NCBI GenBank assembly: GCA_003049465.1
Contig: PYSS01000006.1
Location: forward strand, 412,818-476,817
Origin: Magnaporthiopsis rhizophila
Taxonomy: Eukaryota; Ascomycota; Sordariomycetes; Magnaporthales; Magnaporthaceae
Reading direction: 5' to 3'
DNA: 64,000 bases
Shown here: piece after piece, positions 27,278 through 39,844 of the stretch
How positions within the stretch are numbered: the stretch's first letter is position 1
Layout: every line of letters begins with the position of its first letter
The notes under the pieces: generated by a model
Told to the model about the DNA's origin: nothing
Database searches by the model: none
The model's input: only the letters and a program-made list of their open reading frames with translations
Position numbers and translations under genes: made by a program

Positions 27278-28627
27278 ATGTCCCACCGTCACTCCTGCGA
27301 GCGCTGTCGGCAGCAGAAAGTGCGCTGTCTCCGCGACTCGGAGACGATGCAGAAGCCGTCCCCGGGCCAGTCCATCCCCAAGTGTTCGAGATGCGCAAAG
27401 GCGGGCACCACCTGCGTCTACAGCTGTACGAGCCCTCGGACCCGGCATTCTCCTCCTCGCACCTGACCTCCCCTGCCTGCCGTCACCCGGTGATGCTGAT
27501 ACGAGTGTGCTGCTACAGTGCGACTGAGGACCCGGCGGCCCGGGTCGACTGCGGGCTCCGGCATTACGGCCGTCGGACAGAGCCTGCAGTCCGCCGCCGA
27601 CAAGTATCCCACACCGTTCGACTCGGTCGACGAGGATGTCAGCCCATATCAGCTGGACATTGACAGCTTCAACTGGGACCAGATGGCCGTCTTCTCCCCC
27701 ACCATGCCCTTGGCTATGGGCACCGCACAGGCGCGGGGATCCGTCGAGCGCATCAGCCTCGACCTGGGCATGACCACTGGCGGCAGCAGCCTGCCAGGAG
27801 ACACGCAGTGGTGGGACGGTGTCCCGTCGCCGCCGTCCCTGGCCTCGCCCAAGCCCGAACCCTGCGACGACGAGGCCGTGCCGTCGGCCGACTCGCTGCA
27901 GGGGCTGACGTCACAGGCCACGGCCATCAGCGCGAAGGCCGTCTCGGCCACACGACGTCTGCAGCGGCCAGGAAGCGCGCCACCGACGGTGTCGAGCGCA
28001 CTCGTAAACGAGGCATTCGAGGGCACCAAGACGCTGGTGCGCGTCATCAACAGCGTCGTGGCCATGGCGCCCCCACCCAACAGCAGCGGCATTAGCAGTA
28101 ATAGTAGTGATGGGGGCGAGCTGGAGGCGGCGGCGGCGTGGCCGACCAACGGCGGGCTGGTGCTGACGACGTTGGCCTGCCACCAGCATCTGCTGGCCTT
28201 CTTCCGCGCCATATGCGATTCCATCGAGCGCTTCGCCGAGTCCGTCGCCGACGGGAAGGGGCCCCCGGGCCCCTCTGCCTCGTCGTCGCTCCACGGCGAC
28301 GGGATCCCGTCCACGGCGCAGTTCACCATGGTGCTGCAGCTGCTGGTGCATCTGATCAACCGCCTGGACCGGTGCCTCTTCCCGACGAGGCCGGCGAGCC
28401 CCATCTCGTCATCTTCTGCGGCCAGCGCGTACGGCGGCGGCTGCGGTGCGGGCGGCCTGGACCTGGACCTGATGCTTGCGGGGCAGGAGGGGGATGAGGC
28501 GCCCGATGCGGCCGGCATCCCGAGCTTGGCACAGGCGCTTGTGCGGGCAATGCCTGCGGATCACCAAAAGCTACGAAGGACCATCTCGGAACTACAAGCG
28601 CGGATGGAGAGTTTGGAGGCGTTCTAG
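27278..28627 (+). CDS. AflR-like Zn2Cys6 transcription factor (pathway regulator)
   Basis: Exons 27278..27425 and 27519..28627 are joined in phase (GTACGA..CTACAG, 93 bases), giving 418 residues. Residues 7-46 form a Zn2Cys6 binuclear cluster: CERCRQQKVRC, then after an unusually long 18-residue loop CSRCAKAGTTC. The rest is a Ser/Pro-rich linker followed by a helical region (TTLACHQHLLAFFRAICDSI, then FTMVLQLLVHLINRLDRCLF) that matches the layout of the Pfam AflR domain. It ends in a short coiled coil (RRTISELQARMESLEAF). Family knowledge: AflR-type proteins switch on fungal polyketide clusters. The gene is convergent with the PKS 780 bases away, which supports a cluster-specific role here. 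The direct targets are inferred. Confidence 0.85.
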
Positions 28628-29404
28628 GGATCTAGGGCGTGGGCATGTCGAAACGTATGATTTGGAGTTGGCGGTGATTATGCGATGCCTTCCTGTTTTT
28701 TGGGTTCGGGCGTTTAGTTGCTAGGCGGATTATCACCTGGCAGGGAATCGAGATGAACCAGTCACAGATACCTACAATGAAATAGTTACATCGAGATGTT
28801 CACAAAACACGGGAGTCCTCTGAACGATGCGGACGGGGAAATGTATTGTCCGAAGTTGGTTAGATGACGACCACTCTGAACTAAACCGTGATATGTCATG
28901 TTTAAACCGCCATAAACTGGTTTCCATTTGGACTTTAGACTTGGCCATGCTGCTACCAAGGACTATCTCGCATTATACGTCCGCTTTACTTTTCGATTTC
29001 CGGCACCAGACGCGCAGAATCAAGCCTCCATTTCAATGGATGTGGCAAATCGTATACGCACCAGGGTCTTTTTTCATTGCTCTCTATAACACGTTTCGAC
29101 GCGGATGAACAGGCGAACAATTTTCCCTGAAAGAGGTTGCAGCGCAGAAAAAAAGGCTGGTGTCATGGATCAATTCATTCTGATGCTTTCATCTCTCATT
29201 GCGTCATTAGCTATCATGTGACTCGTGACCTGGACAGCGGACACGTAGGTTGCTCCGCAAATTGCACCCGTCAGACGTAAGATTCTAACGTTATTACCTC
29301 GCACTAAGAACAAACTGTGAACGCAAGGAAAGAAGAACAGAAGGGCGAGGAAACATGGCGATAGCGACAACAAAAGCACGCTCCGTTGACATCGAAACCC
29401 AGAA
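28628..29404. other. Convergent intergenic region
   Basis: Lies between the 3' ends of the AflR-like gene and the PKS. It is moderately AT-rich. No gene or repeat was recognised. Confidence 0.6.
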
Positions 29405-32400
29405 TCAAGCTTCGACCTGCTTCCGCCACCCGGCCAAAACATCCTTACACAGTTCCACCAGCGCCGTATTCGCCGACATCACCTTGAGCACCGACACCTC
29501 GATCCCGACGTGGTGCATAAACCACTCCCTGATCCTGACGGCCACGAGCGAGTCGATGCCCAGGCTGGCGACGGGCATGTTGTTGTCGAGCTCCTCGGGC
29601 TTCATGTGCAGCATGGCGCACAGGGCCGCCCCGAAGCTCTTGAGCAGCAGCTCGAGGCAGGCCTCCTGGTCGCCCACGGCGGCCGCGAGCTGCGCCTTGA
29701 GCGACACGTTGCCGCCGTCCTGGCCGGCGTCGCCGGCGTCGTCCGACTGCAGGTAGTGCCACAGGCGCGGCTGCTCGCGCCACGTGTACTCGCGGATGTC
29801 GCCGCGGATGCCCGCGATGATCTCGGCCGGACCACCGCTGCCCGGCCGCCCGCCCACGATCGCCTCGGCCAGGGTGTCGAGCAGGTCCGTCTCGCTGACG
29901 GCCGCCATCAGCACGTGCAGCGCCTCCTCGATCTTCTTGCGCTGCTCGTGCCGGTGCACGAAGCCGAGCCCGCTGACGTGCCCGATATGCACCACGCACG
30001 CCGGCGTGCCGCGCCGCCGCAGCTCGCTGGCTGCCCCTTGCATGTACCAGTTGGACGCGCCGTACGCCGTCTGCCCGGCGTTGCCGGCGACGGCGACGGC
30101 CGACGAGAAGAACATGACAAAGTCCAGCTGGCCCGGCTTGGCCGACCGGTCCAGCAGCTCCACGAGGTTCTGCGTGCCCGCCACCTTTGGCGCCATGACG
30201 GCTGAGAAGTTGGCCCACGGCTGGTCTGTGAAAAGCTGGTCGCGCATGACCATGGCCCCGTTCATGACGCCGGAAATCGGAGGCATGGTCTCGTGGATGT
30301 CGGCCCACGCAGCCGCCAGCGACGTGGCGCTGCAGATGTCGATGGCCATGAAGCGCAGGTTGGCACCCTTGACGATCGCGGCGTGGTCGACGACCGCCTG
30401 GGGGACGACGGGGTTGCGCGAGGCCAGCACCACGTGGCGGGCGCCGTTGTCGAACAGCCAGTGCGCAATGGAGATGCCCAAGTCTCCCGCGAGGCCGAGG
30501 AGGAGGTAGGTCTTGTCGGCCGAGAAGAGGCCTGAGTGGTTGGGCGGGAGGAGCTTGGCCGTGACAGTCGTGGCTGTCGTCCTGTCGAAGACTCCTGCTG
30601 GCGGCACCGAGGATAGGGTGGTCTTGGGGATATCCTGAACAGGAATAATGCACCCCTCGACTACAGAGTCGGGGAGCTGGACGCTGATGCCCAGCTCCTT
30701 TTCCACCAGACCAGCGAACCTGGCTTGGCTGAGGTTCTTGGAGACAACACCTTCATGGCTCTCCAGGGACAAGTCCGGGCACTCGACCTTGATGGCGGGC
30801 CAGTTCTTGTGAACCACGCCAACGAGCGCCTTGGAGTGATGCGTGTCATCGAAGCAGATAAATCTGGAGACGCCTGCGGGTTTGGCCAGGACAAGCTCGC
30901 GCTCGGTGAGAAATGGGTGCAGGAATTTGGTCTGCGCATCGCTCATCTCGGCGTCGTTGGTTGTCTTATAGAGCCTAAGGTCGTCCTGCCGCGAGGCCAC
31001 GAGGCCCAACTCCTTGGCGAGCCAGGCTGGGACTCCGTGCACCCAGACCCGACCCTCAACGCCCTGCAGGATAGCCTCAGCGATGGCGGCGGCCAGCAGG
31101 TGGTGCATCTGGTGGCTGTAGCTAGCGACCTGGCCATCATTGCAGTAGCGCCAAAGGACATCGGTCCCGAAACTCGAGCCTTTCTGATACGTCAACGCCA
31201 GCATCGACTCCCCAGACTTCGAGTTGCGCAAGACACAGAGCCTCTTGGCCTGCTCTTCGTCCCGGAGACGAAGCTTGTGCACAGACGCTGCCAAGATCTC
31301 CCAGTCCTGGTCTTGTGCGCCGCCTTGGTATGGCCGCCCGACTGTCAGCTGCCCCCGTTCATCCAGTATGATGCGCGGGCTTGTCGCAGGCACCTCGACA
31401 GTGACATCCTTGTACCGCGTATCCGCCAACGCGTTCAACTCGTCAATGGGCCACACTCTGGGGACGTAAAAGGCGTTGTCCCTAAGCACCAGCTCTGGCT
31501 CGAGGGTCCAGAGCATTTCCTGGCTCGGCTCGCGAGCATCAGCAAGGCGGAGAAGAAGCTTGAGAACCACGTCGGGATCGACTGTATCGACTTCCTGCTC
31601 AATATCCAGGACTTGCAGCTTCATTGTGGTGCGCTCCACGCGCGCCGATCGCCCCCAGCCGAGGACCGTGGTATTCTCGGGGGTGGTCCCGGCGCGAGCA
31701 CCCTCGGTGACCCAGAGGAGGGCGCTGGCCTGGCGCATCACCTCCTGCAGGCCCTGGAAGCGGCGCTCATGCATCTTATGCCAGATCGGCGTGTCGAGAT
31801 CGCAGAGGTTGAGCACGACAGCTCCGGCTGCGACACGGATGCCCTCGAGGCCGGCGGCGGTCCTGACAGTTGCCACCTGCGCAAGCTTCGTCGCCAGCTG
31901 GGAAGCCAGCTTGGCCACCCCGGCACTGGGAGACGGATCGTGCACGATGAGGACCTCAGCCTCCAGCTGCTGCGCCGTGGCAATGGGATCGCGCACGGCC
32001 TTGACGGCATCGTCGACGGCCTGGGAGAGCATGACGCTGCAAAAGGATGGAGTGGAACTGGTATCGACGCCCGAGAAACCAACCTCCTTGAGCACACCGT
32101 CGCACTCTGAGATGCTAAGGATCTGCGGCTGCCCGTCGTCTCTCTCCATCCATGAGCCCGGAAGCAGAGACTGGACCAGCCGGACGGGGAGGGAGTCGCC
32201 AGTCAAGGCCACGATGAGCAAGAAGCCGCCGGGACGCAGGAGCTTGCGGGCGTTGGCAAGCGTTTCGGTGTTGATCGTGGTGGAGTACGAGGTCGCCGCG
32301 ATCGCCAGGTCGAACGACCCCTCGGAGAATCCCTGGCGGAGGGGGTCTTTGTCCATGTCGAGCAGCTTATAAAGAAGCTTCGAGTCGTGCTCATCAGGGG

Positions 32401-35400
32401 GCTCAACCGCGTTGGTCACAGTGTAGGACGCGTACCGGCGCTTGCCGACGGACTCCAGGATGGCCTCGCGCAGGCCCGGGCCGAACGAGGCGCCGACCTC
32501 GACCATCTTCATGGCCGGATACCTATGGCTAAGCTGAGCGGCGAGTGTGGCGGCGTCCTGGATAGCCTCACGGAAGCCGACACCGCCCGCGTAGAAGCGA
32601 GCGAGCGCGTCGTCCTTCTCGGCCACCTTGATGGCCGGTGTCAGACCACGGGTGATGCACGCAAGGTTGCGCCCGAGCCCGCGGATCAGAACGATGTCGG
32701 CCGAGTCGGCGGCACCGAGGCGGTCGATTTCGCTGTCCAGGACGTCCTCGCTCGCGTCTTCCATCCACTCTTTCTCCGTCTCGGGGTGCTCGCCGGCCTG
32801 CGCCTTAACAATCAGGTCCTTCTGTGCCCAGCTCACCAACGCCTTGCGGTTCTTGCTCATCAGCATCGTCTCGAACGACTTGATCTGCATGGTCATCTTG
32901 CGGCAGTAGAACAGGGCCATGCGCGCGGCCAACCTGCCAATCTCGACCCTCTCTGCCGAAACCTGCGCCTCCTTCCCGGGCTCGATACCGGACTGGGCGT
33001 CGCGCTCCCAGACCTCCTGCGCGTAAAGCTCACGATCGCCCTTGCGCGAGCCCGGCAGCTGCGACATGTGCACGCCGCGGACTTGCACGCGCGTCTGGCC
33101 GCTCGCGGGGTCGAAGACGTCCAGGTCGCCGCTGATGACATTCGCGTCGCCCCGCGTCACGAACGCGTCTGCCTCTAGCAGCCCGTTGTCGTCGTCGGCA
33201 GCGCGCCCCAGCGGTGTCATGTTGACGCGGATGCTGTCGATGCGGCCTGGCAGGTAGACGGAGCGCTGGCGGCCGTCGCCTGGGCACGAGTATCCGGCCA
33301 GCAGGCCGTGGATGACCGTGTCCAGAGAGGCTGGGTTCATCTCGCGGCTGGTCATTTGGTCGGCCCCTTCCCAGCCAGCGGGCATGGTGACCACAGCGTG
33401 GTTCAAGCGACGCAGCATCGCGGGCGCCCGGAAGTCGCCCGTATACCCATGGCCCAGACCCGCAAGCGTTTCATAGAGCCCCTCGACGTCGATCGGAGTA
33501 AGGGATAGGACTGGCTCTGCCCTCTTTGGCAGAACATCGTGGGAAGGATAGCCGAGCTCGATGCGCACAAAACCCTCGGCGTGGGCATCGGCTTGTGGTG
33601 GCGCAGCTCCAAGCCCCTGTCCGTGTTCGAAGTCGACGGAGGCACTGTAGCAAGCCCACCGCGCGGTGATGGCGTCGTCGGTCTGGTCCGTGACGCGCAT
33701 GGTAAAGAGGACCTCGGTTCCGGAAGAGTCAGGCGGGAGATTTAGGGCGCGGAAAATGTCAATGTCGTGGAGCTCCATCATCCTGATTGGCTCTGCGGAC
33801 GGCACGAGGCGGATGGCCGCTTCGTATGCCATTGTCACATAGCCCGTTGCGGGGAACAGGTACTCGCCCTGTATCCTGTGGCCGTTCAGCCAAGGGATCT
33901 CGGAGATCCGCAGCACCTGCCGCCAATGCACCTCACGCCTCTTGCCGCTGCCGAACGTGGTCGCGTGCCCAAGGAGCTGGTGGCGAGGGTTGCCCTGCGT
34001 ACGGACGAGGGCAGAAGCGCGCGACTCCTTCCAGTGGATAGTGCCGTGGTCGAAGGGGTAGGTGGGCAGGTCCTTCAGAATGGCTGGCCGGCCGCTGGTC
34101 TTCTCGCCGGTTGCAAAGGCCCGCTGCACGCCTTCGAACCCAACCAGCGGAGGACCGCTCTGTAGCGGGAAGCTCTTCCATAGAAGCCCCAGTGCATCGG
34201 CAAAGGCCTCAGCATCTGCCTGGCCGCGCTTGAGCACGCCCGAGTAGGGGAGGCCCATGCCTGTCATGTTGATGATGACCTCGGAGGTCGGGCCCTTGAG
34301 CGCCGGGTGCGGTCCGACCTCGAGGGCCAGGTCAAAGACGTGGCTCTCGCCAATGGCGCGCTGAACTGCCTGGCTGAAGAGGACGGTGTTGGTCAGGTTG
34401 TCGACCCAGTATTGGCCGCGCAGGGAATCCTGCTCTTCGGCGAAGGAGCGGATGCGTCCGTTGGAACCCCATACACTCGAGTACCAGGGGCAGCTCTCGC
34501 CCAGACCCTCGTGGATCTTGATATTGCACTTCCTGAGCGAATTCAGGTACGGCTGGGCGGCAGGCAGCATGTGGTGTGAGTGGTAAGCCGTGTCGACCTG
34601 CAGCACTCGGGCAAACGTGCCCGCTTCGTCGAGCCTCTCCCGGGCCGCGTCGATAGCAGGGGCATCACCCGCCAATGTGCAGCTGCGCGCTGAGTTGCTC
34701 GCCGCTACCTTGATGGCGCCATCGAACTCGGCACAGAAGGCTTTGGCCTGGTCCAGCGACGTGCCGACGGCCATCATCTTGCCGCGGCGGCCATCGGACC
34801 CCTGGGCCAGCTTGGAGTGCAGGCCGCGCAGGTAGGCGATGCGGATGGCGTCGTGGGCGTCGAGGTAACCAGCGGCGTAGGCGGCGCCGATCTCGCCCGA
34901 CGAGTGGCCGACGACGCCTGCGAACTGCAAGCCGGCGGCGCGCAGCACGTCCACCAGCGCCACCTGCAAGGCCGTGCACAGCGGCTGCGAGATGAAGGCC
35001 TCGCCCACGCGCGACCTGCCAGCCGGCGCGCTCAGCTCCTCCGCTAGTGTCCAGGTCGGCCGGTCTGCCTTGTCCGGGAGGCTGTCGAGGCTCTCCTGCA
35101 TGCTCATGAAGGCGCCGCGGAACACGGCTGACGACTCCCACAGGCCGGAACCCATGGTCGCCCACTGCGCGCCCTGGCCCGTAAACACGCCCAGTATGCG
35201 CGGCGGCAACGTCTCGGGCAGCGCCATGGTGCGTGGGCTCTTGCCCAGCACAGCGGCACCGAGCTTACTGGCGAGCTGCTGCGCGGTTGTGGCCGAAAAC
35301 GCCGCGCGGAAGGGGAAGTCGGCGCGCAGGAACAGCGTGCGCGCCAGACGGCCCAAGTCGGGGTCCGGGTTCGCCTCGAGGTAGCTGCTGAGGTGTGACG

Positions 35401-37129
35401 CCCTGGCGGCCAGCGTCTGCGCCGAGTTGGCCGACAGCACGAACAGCCCGCCGCCGTTGCTGGAGCCGCGCCCGCTTACGGCGGCGGCGGCGGTCCTCTC
35501 GCCGTACCCTTCCCAGCTCTCGAGGATGGCGTGGGCGTTGGTTCCGCCGAAGCCGAAGCTGTTGACGCTGGCGCGGCGCGGCACGCCGGCGGGCAGGGCC
35601 GGCCAGGGCTGCGTCTCGGTCGGGACGCGCAGGTGGGTGTAGAAGGGCAGGATCTTGGGGTTCAGCGTCTTGAAGTGCAGGTTTGCCGGGATCTGGCCGT
35701 GCTGCAGCGCCAGCGAGGCCTTGAGGATGCCGGCCAGCCCTGCGCTGCCCTCGAGATGGCCGATGATGGTCTTGATGGACCCGACTATGAGCTCGCCGTC
35801 GCTCTTGCAGCCCTTGGGGAAGAAGACGCTCGAGATGGCCTCGGCTTCTCTGGCTGTGGGTTTGCAGAAGAAAATCGAATGTCAGCGCCTGCCGCCGCCA
35901 TTGGTTAGGCGCGAACATGAACCTACGATCACCCGCCTGGGTTCCCGTGCCGTGGGCCTCAAAGTACTGCGGCCTGTCGCGCTCTCGCCTCGGATCGAGG
36001 CCAACCCGCGCATAGGTGGCCCTGATGAGATCTGCTTGTGCCGAGGGGCTGGGCATGGTAATGCCTGCATCGACGATATTAGCATCTCGTGCTGACATGA
36101 TGGCTTTCATACAGATACTAACCCGGCGTCCGCCCATCCTGGTTCACACCCGTCTCGCGGATGATGCACTCGATGTGGTCGCCATCCGTGATGGCTCGAC
36201 TCAGCCTCTTCAGCAAGACCGCCGAGAAGCCTTCGCCGCGCGTGTAGCCGTCTGCGTCCTTGTCCCACATGTAGGACCGTCCGTTGGGAGACAGCATGTT
36301 GAGCTAGGAACACGGACGGTTAGCTGCAGCCGTAACGGATGAGAATCGCCAGTCGGCCCAGCCATGATTCCATTCACTTACGCTCGACTCGGAAACAAAC
36401 GGCTCAGCTCCCAATATCAGGTTCGACCCCGCCGCGACGGCCATCTCGGCCTCGCCACTCCTCAGCGACTGGACGGCCTGGTGCAGCGCCACGAGGGAGG
36501 ACGAGCAGGCCGTGTCGACGGCGACCGAGGGGCCCTTCCAGTCGTAGAAGTAGGACACGCGATTCGCCAGGATGGACATGGCGACGCCCGTTGCGTGGTA
36601 CTGCGGTAGGCTCTCGATGCCGCGCGTCGACACGTTCTGGTAGTCGAGGAACATGACGCCGACGAATACGGCCGTTGCGGACCCGCGCAGCTGCTGCACC
36701 GAGTAGCCGGCCGACTCGACCCCTTCGTAGACGGTCTCGAGCAGCATGCGCTGCTGCGGGTCCATCGACTCGGCCTCCTTGGGGCTGATGCCAAAGAAGT
36801 CGCGGTCGAAGACGCGTGGGTCCTCGTTTAGGAGGTAGGCATGGCGGACGTTGGTGCTCTGGCAATGTCTGTCAGTTTGTGCTCAGGCTAGGAGGTGACC
36901 CTTAGGTGTAGGCAGCGGTGGCGCTTACGCCATGGTGCTGGCTGTCCTTGTTGTAGATTCCTGCCGTACTGAACCGACTGGGCGGGATCTCTGACACGAC
37001 ATCCCGAGGGTTCTTGAGTAGCTCCCACAGCTTGGAAGGGGATGAGGCATCGCCGGGGAAGCGGCAGCTGCTGCCAACGATGGCGATGGGCTCCCCGGCG
37101 AACTTGGGGTCGTAGCTTACGCTGCCCAT
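29405..37129 (-). CDS. Highly reducing type I polyketide synthase, KS-AT-DH-(MT)-KR-ACP
   Basis: Five exons: 37129..36929, 36858..36382, 36303..36123, 36064..35927 and 35853..29405. Every junction keeps phase, giving 2481 residues. KS: DTACSSSLVALH holds the active Cys, with EAHGTGTQAGD and TIIGHLEGSAG for the two His. AT: GVFTGQGAQWATMG and GHSSGEIGAAY (~648). DH: NGHRIQGEYLFPATGY (~987). A methyltransferase-like region at ~1450 has a weak SAM motif (VEVGASFGPG). No ER module lies before KR. KR: GLAGDLGIS (~2120), then SSAVAVAGNAGQTAYGASN (~2263). ACP: LGIDSLVAVR (~2433) near the end. There is no terminal thioesterase, condensation or reductase domain. By analogy to LovB with LovC, the neighbouring reductase probably supplies enoyl reduction in trans and the hydrolase releases the chain. 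The product cannot be predicted from sequence alone. Confidence 0.95.
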
Positions 37130-37883
37130 CTTGGGAGATAAGGGTGATATGGGTGCAGAGAGCTCGTGGTCAAAGGTAAGGAAGGGGACTCTTGGAGAAA
37201 GCGAGTGAGTCGTGTTTTATGTGTTTATGATCTGCATGCCTCGTAAGCCACGGGGAACAGGAGAGACCAGAAGCAAGACGGAGAACAGCCGAAGACTCCC
37301 AATGCCCCTTTATCCGATTGCCTGATGCCTTCCCTTCTTACTCTATCCCAGCACTGGTTCCTCATTGCGCCATTTTTTCGTCTTCGATGTCGGGTCCCGT
37401 CCAGCCCATCGCTTGTCGTGTTTTCCTATCGGGATACGAATTCTTCCGGACGAATCGAATAGACGCGGCTTTCCGGCGCCCCGATAGCACAGGCCGAGCC
37501 GAGCTGAGTGAGTGGCGTCAAGTCGCTGCCAACATCCACACGCGGACATCGGAACGGCGGTAATCATAGACGAATCCACGTCATCTCGCCTCCCCGACCT
37601 CCGGAATCCGATCGTTTTCAGCGGCACACGCAAGACTGGGACAGAACCCGAGCAACGCCATCGTTAGGCTGGTAGCGAGCAACGGCAGATGTCGCGTCTT
37701 GTATCATCACGGGGTACGCCCTCCTGGATTCTGACGCTTAGAGGTTGATCCTAGCCAAGTCAGGAGAAGCTGTTGATCTCTCGTTTTATCATCATCACCC
37801 CAGCCGAGGCCAGCGATCCATCTCATCTTTGACTTTCTCATCTTGTAACCCTAGCCAAGGTAGTTTGTTTGCCCACAACCAAC
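37130..37883. promoter_or_regulatory. Divergent PKS / enoyl reductase promoter region
   Basis: These 754 bases separate the start codons of the PKS (minus) and the trans-ER (plus), so one region probably drives both. It contains TCGTCTTCGA (37378-37387), a TCG-N4-CGA palindrome one base shorter than the classical AflR site, and a CGGAACGGCGG cluster near 37550. Binding is inference. Confidence 0.55.
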
Positions 37884-39071
37884 ATGGCCTCCTCCACCAC
37901 CATCCCTCCCACCATGAAAGCCATGGTCAGCAAGCCTAACGGTGGCTACCGGCTCGCCAGCGACGTGCCGCAGCCGACGCTGCAGCCGGACGCGATGCTG
38001 ATCCGCGTGCACGCCGTGTCGCTGAACCCTTACGACGCCAAGATTGTCGAGTTCGGCATGAGTGCCCCCGGCGCCTACGTCGGCGGCTGCGACTCGGCGG
38101 GCGTCGTCGTCGCCGCCGGCGCGGCCGTCACGCGCTTCCAGCCCGGCGACCGCGTCCTCACCACCAACACCGACGGCGGCGGGTTCGCAGAGTACGCGCT
38201 GGCCGTCGAGGACCTGAGCTGCCGCGTCCCCGACGGCATGCCGTTCGAGCAGGCCTGCTCCATGGGACTGGCCGTCGGCATCGCCGGCCTCGCGCTGTTC
38301 CAGGAGCCGGGGCTGAACCTGCCGCTGCTTGAGGGCGAGATGAACGTCGGTAGCGAAGAGGACGGAGAGACGCCGGCCGCGGCACCCATCACAGTCTTGG
38401 TGGCGGGAGGCGCGTCGTCTTCGGGCACGATGGCGATCCAGCTGCTCAAGCTGTATGCGGGCCCGAATCTCTACTAATTCCTACCCTACTTACCTAGATA
38501 CTGCAGTTTTACTGACCCGAGTCCCAACCAAAGTGCCGGCTTCGACCCCATCGTGACCTGCTCGCCCGCCAACAACGCGCTGTGCGAGGCCTTTGGCGCC
38601 TCGGCCTGCTTCGACTACCACTCGCCCACGTGCGGCGCCGACATTCGACTGCACACCGACGGCGGGCTCGCGCACGCCCTCGACTGCGTCACCGACGCCG
38701 CCACCATGCGCATGTGCTACGAGGCCATCGGCCCCGCCGGTGGCGCCTACGTCGCACTCGAGCCCACGGCGAACACGGTCAAGTACACGCGCCGCGACGT
38801 GCGCGCCGACTGGGTCATGGCCAACACACTGCTCGGGCAGCCCTGTCGCCTCGACGGCATGTACGGCCGTCCTGCCACGCCCGAGCACCGCCGGTTCGCG
38901 GCACGCTTGTTTGTGCTGGCTGAGCGCTGGTTGCGTGAGGGGAGGGTTCGGAACCATCCGCTTGAGATTCGCGAGGGCGGGCTTGAGAGCGTTGACACGG
39001 GTTTGGCGGATTTGCGGGCTGGGATGATCAGGGGCAAGAAGATTGTTGTGCCACTTGAGGTTGGGGCTTAG
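37884..39071 (+). CDS. Trans-acting enoyl reductase (LovC-like MDR protein)
   Basis: Exons 37884..38452 and 38534..39071 are joined in phase (GTATGC..CAAAG, TACTGACCC branch site), giving 368 residues. This is close to the length of LovC-type reductases. The N-terminal half is the GroES-like part of medium-chain dehydrogenases (MKAMVSKPNGGYRLASDVPQ, VHAVSLNPYDAKIVE, GCDSAGVVVAAG, FQPGDRVL). The NADPH-binding fold follows with VLVAGGASSSGTMAIQLLKL, then VTCSPANNALCEAFGA. Catalytic zinc ligands of alcohol dehydrogenases are absent, as expected for enoyl reductases. In lovastatin-type systems this partner docks on a PKS that lacks a working ER and reduces selected double bonds. The divergent neighbour is exactly such a PKS. 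The first ATG-headed frame and Kozak-like context decide the start. Confidence 0.9.
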
Positions 39072-39844
39072 TGTGAGGTTGGAGTGGTAGATGCTTTTTC
39101 TCTTTGTTCTAATGCAATCATATCCTACGATTTCTCTGCCGTAAAACCATGGAAGCACCAAGTTAGAATTACCGCGCGTCTCCTGTGCGCAGCCCTTTGA
39201 CTCCTGGCGTCAAGCTTCTAGCACCGTCTGCCAAATACCAGATCCTCGTCCATTAGCCTCCTTCGTGACATGCTTGTACGACGACAATACAGCGGAGAAA
39301 TTAGAGCCTCCCTGCATGGTGACCTCCACGCCAAGCCCTCCACGAACCACACCCAACGCGTCGCCGCGAAATTCCCTAGCCTTCAACGTGATTGACATTA
39401 GCTGAAAAAACCGCGAGATTGACGACCCTCGGACATTCGCGGAAACCGGCTTACCCGACCTCCCCGGAAATTCCGACATCCCCACCGGCCGAGCTGAGCA
39501 GGCATGCGGGACGGCAACGACGGTCAGCACAGCCGCGCCGCATCGGGGGTCCACTGCTTCGACGTGCGTCTGACACCGACTGCGTCGGAGCTGGAGGCCC
39601 AGCCCAGCCCAGGCCGCCTCGGAACCCGCATCCAGGCGCGACTGATAGTCGTTCCGGCGGCGATGAGATGATGCGTATCACATCATCTGTTTTGTTTTTG
39701 CGTCGGCCAGCTGGCAGTGGTGAGCATAGAGCCTGGATGTTAAATATCACCTGCTTTGGCTTGTGATGTCGAGCAAGATCTGTATCTACCACGCACACCC
39801 AACACCACCCTCACCGGCCAACTTGGTTCAGCTAATCTGCCACC
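39072..39844. other. Intergenic spacer inside the cluster
   Basis: Promoter region of the hydrolase gene. No separate gene was recognised. Confidence 0.6.

Noticed and set aside
31476..32372. Plus-strand frames across the PKS
   Set aside because: Antisense shadows of a GC-rich coding exon.
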